A stretch of 64,000 nt of DNA from the NCBI RefSeq assembly GCF_001659605.2, contig NC_035170.2, forward strand, positions 25,772,020 to 25,836,019. The letters are read 5' to 3'. Below the pieces are notes generated by a model. That model made no database searches. It had not been told where the DNA came from and saw nothing but the letters and a program-made list of their open reading frames with translations. Below are positions 58,928-64,000 of the stretch, one piece after another. The position numbers and the translations under genes are program-made. Numbering within the stretch: position 1 is the stretch's first letter; each line of letters begins with the position of its first letter. The DNA comes from Manihot esculenta. Lineage: Eukaryota > Streptophyta > Magnoliopsida > Malpighiales > Euphorbiaceae.

Positions 58928-59240
58928 TTTCGATTTTAACGAACGTGTTCAGCAAGGCAAACACGGCAAAGCACCGCAATTAAAATTCAAGCAGCAATGC
59001 CCCGACGAAAATATTTCTCGTGATTACACGCGCCAATTAATGCTCGATTAAATCCAGGACGCGCGTGGTTGAGATCTTTGTTTAATTTTAATTCGCCAGT
59101 AACTGAAAAGCATCCTTTTTTTAATTTACAATAAAAAACAATTAAACTGCCAAACATAGTGGGACCCTGGGGATCTTATAAACGACATTAGACGTGGCAT
59201 AAGAGACTTTGGCAGCCAAACCGCCTAAACCAACACTTAC

Positions 59241-59412
59241 CATCAATTCAATCCGATTGACCTCCAATTTCAAGCTTTCTGCCTTCTCTTTAGCCAATGC
59301 AGCCTCAGCTTCAGCATTTTGTTTGCCAAGTTGGGCAGCATCCAGAGCCACCTCTATTTGTTTCAACCGCGCATTTGCCTCACCCACCTTCATCATGTTA
59401 TCAATCACCTCT
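59241..59412 (-). CDS. MAD1: MAD1 internal exon (EVIDNMMKVGE..IELM)
   Basis: Acceptor GCATGTAG; donor GTAAGT at 59239-59240 (minus). One base completes the split codon from the previous exon, then 57 codons: EVIDNMMKVGEANARL, LDAAQLGKQNAEAEAAL, SLKLEVNRIELM. This coiled-coil segment matches plant MAD1. It is the last MAD1 exon in the window: the C-terminal half with the MAD2-binding region and globular tail is not found to its left, where an unrelated promoter-like region begins within 320 bases. Confidence 0.85.
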
Positions 59413-60124
59413 CTACATGCACAAAGCTAAAACTTTCATGAATCCTAAACTGTACTTGAGTTTGTGAAAAATTCGAATGAAGTGAAACTGGCTGCAGGGT
59501 TAGTACATCCGGAACAGCTTGCATTGATCATGCCATAAGTAGATCTATGTAACTCAATGTTAGACAAAAACTAAAATGAAAGTAGAGAAATAACTATGAG
59601 GCCAAGCTTTTCCTTTAAGCTCATAATCACATTTTAAGCATTCGATAATCTACAGGTCAGTAGCATTTAAAGAAGTTATTCAACACTTCAGATGCTATAG
59701 AGAAACAAATTCAATTCCAATTAGAAATGGGATACCTAACACCTAACCCTTTCCCGCTAAGTAAGAAAGCTCCATAAGTCTATTTTTAATTGTATAAGTA
59801 GATTATAAAAAATTTACTCGGTTATTTGTCTAAAAAATGTTGCAGAAAATCTACCATACCTAATAAGAGTAACTTTACTCAAACAAAAGCACAATTGAGT
59901 AATTATGCTAGTACATATTGAAATTGAGCAAGTAGTTGAAATCAATAAACGTTCAATGGCCAAAGATGAAATTAACCCCATCACCAACATGATTATATTT
60001 AAAAAAAGAAATAGCATTATTCTCTCAAAAGTATCATGGTCTGTTTTATTCCATGCTAACCCTAAAGTAGTTTTTTCTTTAATGATTGAGAGCCATGCTA
60101 GTATCAACTTAAGGCTATACATAC

Positions 60125-60372
60125 TTTTGTAATGCTGAAAACTTGAGAGGTATATCGTCACAGCAAGACACATCAGGGATCTTTTTTAGCATTGACTTCC
60201 AAGAAGACAACTCATCTTCCAACTTCCTCATATTTAGCTCAAATTCTCGTAACTTGGATAACTCCGACTCTGCCCTCTCTTTGCGGCTTTTTTCTTCCAA
60301 TAATTTCTCCTTTAATAACTCAATGTTTTCATAAGATGCTTTCAATTTTCTCGCTTCTCTCACTTCAGACTC
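60125..60372 (-). CDS. MAD1: MAD1 internal exon (ESEVREARKL..FSALQK)
   Basis: Acceptor TTTGAGCAG; donor GTATGT. 82 codons plus two bases: ESEVREARKLKASYENIELL, EKLLEEKSRKERAESELSKL, DELSSWKSMLKKIPDVS. The two leftover bases join the next exon to give QKEVID, as in plant MAD1. No stop or frameshift. Confidence 0.88.
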
Positions 60373-60774
60373 CTGCTCAAATGTCAAGTATAGACAAATC
60401 ACACAACTAAAAGAACAGTTTAATGTAATAACTACTAACCTCTGCAAAATGCCATATATATATATATGATAATAAATCAATCAACACCTCAAAACTGCTG
60501 GATTTTGAAAGATTCAGCATCATGGTTCCTTGCGAACCAAATAAACCGCAGCCAAATCTCCCCTTTCTTTTTAGTTATACTTGGGAAAAAATTGTAAAGT
60601 GCATAGATTTTGACAATAAGAGTAATGATCAACTGTCTATAGCAATGTGTTTAAAGCTACAAACAGCAAATTTATCAAGGGCAAGAACCCTTACAAGCTT
60701 ACACCAGAATGTTCAATAAATTAAAGAAATAAAAAATTTAACATGACAAAGTAACAAAATGGAGACAAACTTAC

Positions 60775-60891
60775 ATAGTTCCTGAGCTCGTCTTGGAGAT
60801 GTTTAACTAAAATATTGCTCTCTGTAGACGCACCTCCTGGAATTGTTAAACTTGATAGTTTCTTCTCCAGTTCACTCTTCTGGTGCAAGCA
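60775..60891 (-). CDS. MAD1: MAD1 internal exon (CLHQKSELEKK..LRNY)
   Basis: Acceptor TGCCTCCCAG; donor GTAAGT. Exactly 39 codons: CLHQKSELEKKLSSL, then ILVKHLQDELRNY, in phase with its neighbours. Confidence 0.85.
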
Positions 60892-61069
60892 CTGGGAGGC
60901 AAATCAGAAGAATTTAATGAGAAACTGATCAAGTCACTCTTTTTGTGCCATTAGTGAAATATAAGATCAATGTTTTTTTACCAAGCAGAAATATACTTTG
61001 GATTTTGGCAAGGATCAATCCAGTGCCAAAGAGAAATAACTGTTACTGTTACTGCTTCATTAGGGCAGA

Positions 61070-62125
61070 GCATATGATGGTTTAAACTGGAAACCAAACC
61101 AAACTGATTCAATTTGTTTGTTCGTTTTAGTTGTTTAAGTTAATTGGTTTGGTTCAGTATAAGATTTATGAGAAATTCAATTTGGTTTGGTTTAAAATCA
61201 ATAAAACCAAACTGACCTAAATTGGGCCATGTCTCCATATATAGCTAGACTTCTACCCATTTGAAGCCCCAACCCTACTTTTATCATTCGCATTTGGGGA
61301 ATACACTTCATCTCCTTTCTCCTCCTCCTGAATTCTCATCTGTCCATTTCAAACCTCATTCTCAATCTGTCCATGTCAAACCCCAACCTTGCTGACTCCC
61401 CCTCCTTTCATTTTTTTTTTTTTTCTTTTCTTTCACAGTCCATTGTTGACTCAATTAATCTTTCATCAGCCACCATAGCCTTTACTCGAAGATCCAGATA
61501 CAGTGTGTTGAAAAGATTTCTATTCTAAGGTCTACGGAAAAAGAGTCTACTGTTGCAGAACCAGCCTTTACTGGTATATGGTTACAGACTGAGATCTGTA
61601 AGACCTCCGATCTACCTTTTTCTTCTTCAGTTCACGTTCTGAGATCCATAGGCATCACAAATCCCAAGGACTCTCGATCTGGAGATGTAAGTAGTCGGCC
61701 TTGCCCCCCAGTGGCAGCATTTATTGCCTTTGTTATGTGAGCATCCAATGATTATTGTAGAAGATGGGTGGATCTGAGAAATTGATGAGCAATTGATGTG
61801 TGAATACAGACGATTTATGCTTGCATTGTTGATTGCTGGTAGTGTTTCATCTATAATTACTGATATATGAACTTTTTTGGTAATTATTCATGTGTTTGGT
61901 TATTGTAAATATTTGTAGATGAGTTTGCTAATTGCTGTCAAAATTAGAATAATTTGATAATTTTGTTTTGATTTCTTGTTTCAGCCTGTATGTTGTTTTG
62001 GATCTTGAGATAGAATGAAAACTTAATAACCGAACCAATTTTTTCGGTTTGGTTTGGTTCAGTATGGTTTCCATTTTTAATAATCAGTTTTCAGTTTTTT
62101 TCAATTTGGATCAGACCCAAACCAA
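61070..62125. mobile_element. Possible non-autonomous DNA transposon in a MAD1 intron
   Basis: The left end has TGGAAACCAAACCAAACTGA. The right end read in reverse complement has TGGAAACCATACTGAACC, followed by more AACCAAACC-type words. These give an imperfect inverted terminus around about 1 kb of non-coding sequence with a CT-rich core (61310-61440). No transposase and no clear target duplication are seen. Alternatively it is an old solo repeat. Confidence 0.35.
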
Positions 62126-62299
62126 CCTATTGCAGACCCCGATGCCGCATACAAGGATATTTACTTATTATCATTTGAAATATAAACTTATCTAAAGGTG
62201 CTGTTCAGTAAGAACAGTTGGAAAGGAAGCAGGGACAAAGAAGTAAAAGCTTTGAAGGGAATAAAAAGCACTAAAACAAAATAAAAATATCAAAGGCAC

Positions 62300-62392
62300 C
62301 TCATTTAGTTGCAATTTTAGATTTCCTAGCTGCTCCTTGAGTAGCTCTGATTCCTTCTCAGCATTTTTAGCTCTGCATTCCATTCTTTCAAG
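62300..62392 (-). CDS. MAD1: MAD1 internal exon (LERMECRAKNAE..QLNE)
   Basis: Acceptor CTATGTAG; donor GTGCCT. 31 codons: LERMECRAKNAEKESELL, then LKLQLNE. The phase is kept on both sides. The intron downstream holds the 1-kb repeat-like element at about 61070-62125. Confidence 0.85.
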
Positions 62393-62471
62393 CTACATAG
62401 AAGAGAAATCTACAAGTTAACATGCATAAAAGCTCAGAACCCATTCCAGAGAACCCACATCTTCAGCTTAC

Positions 62472-62669
62472 ATCTGCAGTTATCCTGGAAACAGAAAGCT
62501 TTGAATCTCTTTGCAGCTGTGCAAGCTCATTATTGAGGCGCATTTTCTCCCTGTCTATGCTTTCAGAAAGTTGGGAAAGCTTTGCCTCCAAAAGACTTGC
62601 TTTCTCTTCGGCAGAAGTTGCTGAGGATTCAGCTTTTATCCGAAGGTTCTTCTCATTTTCCAGTTTTAT
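62472..62669 (-). CDS. MAD1: MAD1 internal exon (IKLENEKNLRIK..SRITAD)
   Basis: Acceptor TTCTTAG; donor GTAAGC. 66 codons: IKLENEKNLRIKAESSATS, LLEAKLSQLSESIDREK, LQRDSKLSVSRITAD. It is the most upstream minus-strand MAD1 exon visible. The preceding exons (between the exon-2 segment seen at 16.1 kb and this one) must lie to the right of the window or be lost. Confidence 0.85.
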
Positions 62670-62889
62670 CTAAGAAGAAAGAAGAGAGCATAAGAAATGA
62701 AAGACCAAGTAATGAAAGATTAATAAAAAAATTGTCAGCCTAAATTATAATGTACCAAATCAATGCTAAAGCTTTTGAACCAAACATTTACTCGGAATGT
62801 ATACTATTTGATATTAATAACAGCTGACAGCTGACAGCTGAAAATTGCAATAAGTTCCAGTGCATTGTAAGCCTTTTTCTGTTTACTTT

Positions 62890-63217
62890 TGTTAAATCCC
62901 ACTTTGGGACAGGGTAATGTGTTCTTATAAGGACCTTAAGTACCCCCACGTTTGGAGTGAGTTAGGCCTGATCCAAATTTTAACATGGTATCAGAGTCTC
63001 CCACCAATGTTGGGTCTCCCATAAATGTTTCAAACTCCAATATAGTATAGTATAGTGTCTTGAGCGTCTATTGAATCCCACATCAATTTGGGATAGGGAT
63101 AAATCGATAGGATAATGTGCCCTTACAGGGGACTTAGGGGCTCTCTTGAGCTTGACCTAGTTTTTCTTAAGTTTGAACTGGTTTTTGAGATGAATTAGGC
63201 CTGACCCAAATTTAACA
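62890..63217 (+). mobile_element. TRIM-type miniature LTR retrotransposon
   Basis: A short LTR (62890-62985, TGTTAAATCCCAC...TTTTAACA) is followed at once by TGGTATCAGAGT (62986-62997), a methionine-tRNA primer site. After about 70 bases comes a second LTR-like copy (63069-63217, TATTGAATCCCAC...ATTTAACA) with extra sequence in its middle. The start TGTTgAATCCCACaTC and the absence of coding fit TRIM elements. The ends are somewhat decayed. Confidence 0.65.
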
Positions 63218-63614
63218 CAGAAATTCATTCTTTTATCCGAACTGACCATTTGTTTCCCAATTAGTTTTCAATTGAGTTATCCAAACTGACCATTCGGATT
63301 GATTTAAGAGATTTTATTCTTATTGTAAATATTTCTAATTTAGGTTGATTCTTTGTGTATAAATACTCAAAACTTGTAAAGATCAATTTAATCATAATAG
63401 AATCAAAAGTTCCTCTCAAATTCTACAATATCATTATTATTGGTTCCACTGTCATTATTATTTCCACCACTAAAATGACCAACATCGTTATTGCTACTGC
63501 AACTGCTGACATGACCATGCCAGCCTCCAGCACTGCTGCTTTCATTCCCATGATAACACATTCACATCCATCCATTGGCATTCTTATTGCAAGACTAGAA
63601 TGTCATTTGAAAGT
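63218..63614 (+). other. LTR-like sequence, family unknown
   Basis: It contains TGTATAAATACTC (near 63356) and a run resembling the R-U5 of a Copia LTR, ending near TTCTACA (63427). The following frame is Ala/Thr/Ile-rich without recognisable content. Assignment is weak. Confidence 0.3.
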
Positions 63615-63729
63615 TGTTGAATCCCACGTCGATTTTGGGACAAGAGTAATGTGCTCTTTATAAGGATCATAGGCACACCTTTCCTTTAAACTTGCTTTTT
63701 GAGGTGAATTAGATCTGATCCAAATGACA
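63615..63729 (+). repeat. Solo LTR of the TRIM family
   Basis: TGTTGAATCCCACGTCG, then GGGACAAGAGTAATGTGCTC and TGAATTAGATCTGATCCAAAT, match the LTRs of the TRIM at 62890-63217 in the same orientation. Confidence 0.6.
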
Positions 63730-63777
63730 CATGACTCTTCAACCAAAATAACATTTTATGTTGATCAACGCTCCCCC

Positions 63778-64000
63778 TCAAGTTGGTGCATAGATATCAC
63801 ACATGCACAACTTGCAAATCAAGGTATGATAGGTTTTGTTGCTAAGCCCTTTGGTAAACACATAAGCTAACTGGTCATCGGAAGTTACATGATCTATCCT
63901 CAAGACACCATTTATTAACTTCTCTTTCATGAAATGTATCAATCTCTGTCATCGGAAGTTACATGATCTATCCTCAAGACACCATTTATTAACTTCTCTT
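63778..64000 (-). pseudogene. Copia polyprotein 3' end, broken by a tandem duplication
   Basis: The minus strand reads EKLINGVLRIDHVTSDDQL, AYVFTKGLSNK and CDIYAPT-stop (TGA 63778-63780), the end of a Copia RNase H. GAGGGGGAGC (polypurine tract) overlaps and follows the stop. A 74-base repeat upstream shifts the frame. The rest of the element lies outside the window. Confidence 0.75.
63875..64000. repeat. 74-bp tandem duplication at the window edge
   Basis: TCATCGGAAGTTACATGATC starts at 63875 and again at 63949, and the second unit is identical as far as the window goes. It breaks the Copia frame. Confidence 0.9.

Overview
The window is repeat-dense nuclear DNA of a flowering plant, almost certainly a eudicot. 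It has long AT-rich stretches without genes, plant-type LTR and LINE retrotransposons, and spliced fragments of plant gene families (spindle-checkpoint MAD1, TRAF-like/MATH, auxin response factor, cyclic-nucleotide-gated channel). The species cannot be fixed from the sequence. I see no CRISPR, tRNA, rRNA or prokaryotic signature.

Layout. Bases 1-2421 hold two nested LTR-element ends. Bases 2.4-21.1 kb are AT-rich DNA carrying scattered gene fragments: a recurrent unit with a promoter, a 5' exon and an ARF-tail/coiled-coil exon (copy A on +, copies B and D on -), a two-domain MATH pseudogene, and a piece of MAD1 intron 1 plus exon 2. Bases 21.16-46.11 kb are one LINE on the minus strand, expanded by two later insertions into its ORF1. 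The first insertion is a 17.4-kb Ty3/gypsy chromovirus array, LTR-internal-LTR-internal-LTR, with two intact 1684-codon polyproteins and a single 5-bp target duplication (26053-43443). The second is a solo LTR of a related family (43751-45920) with its own target duplication. With both insertions removed, LINE ORF1 rejoins in frame.

Bases 46.5-49.1 kb hold the upstream region, exon 1 and intron 1 of MAD1 on the plus strand; exon 2 is cut by a Copia remnant. Bases 50-57.6 kb repeat, largely inverted, the fragments seen at 4-16 kb (coiled-coil copies E and F, a MATH exon, MAD1 upstream DNA) and add a CNGC pseudo-exon. Bases 58.7-58.93 kb look like an orphan promoter and leader. Bases 59.2-62.7 kb carry five well-spliced internal MAD1 exons on the minus strand, opposite to exon 1, which suggests an inversion with a breakpoint inside the gene. 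The last kilobase is a pile of TRIM and Copia remnants.

The only long intact reading frames are the two gypsy polyproteins, which carry everything expected for autonomous retrotransposition. LINE ORF2 is long but has an in-frame stop near its start and a changed RNase H residue. Host-gene pieces are fragments; only the MAD1 exons look clean enough to belong to a gene that was recently functional or still is.
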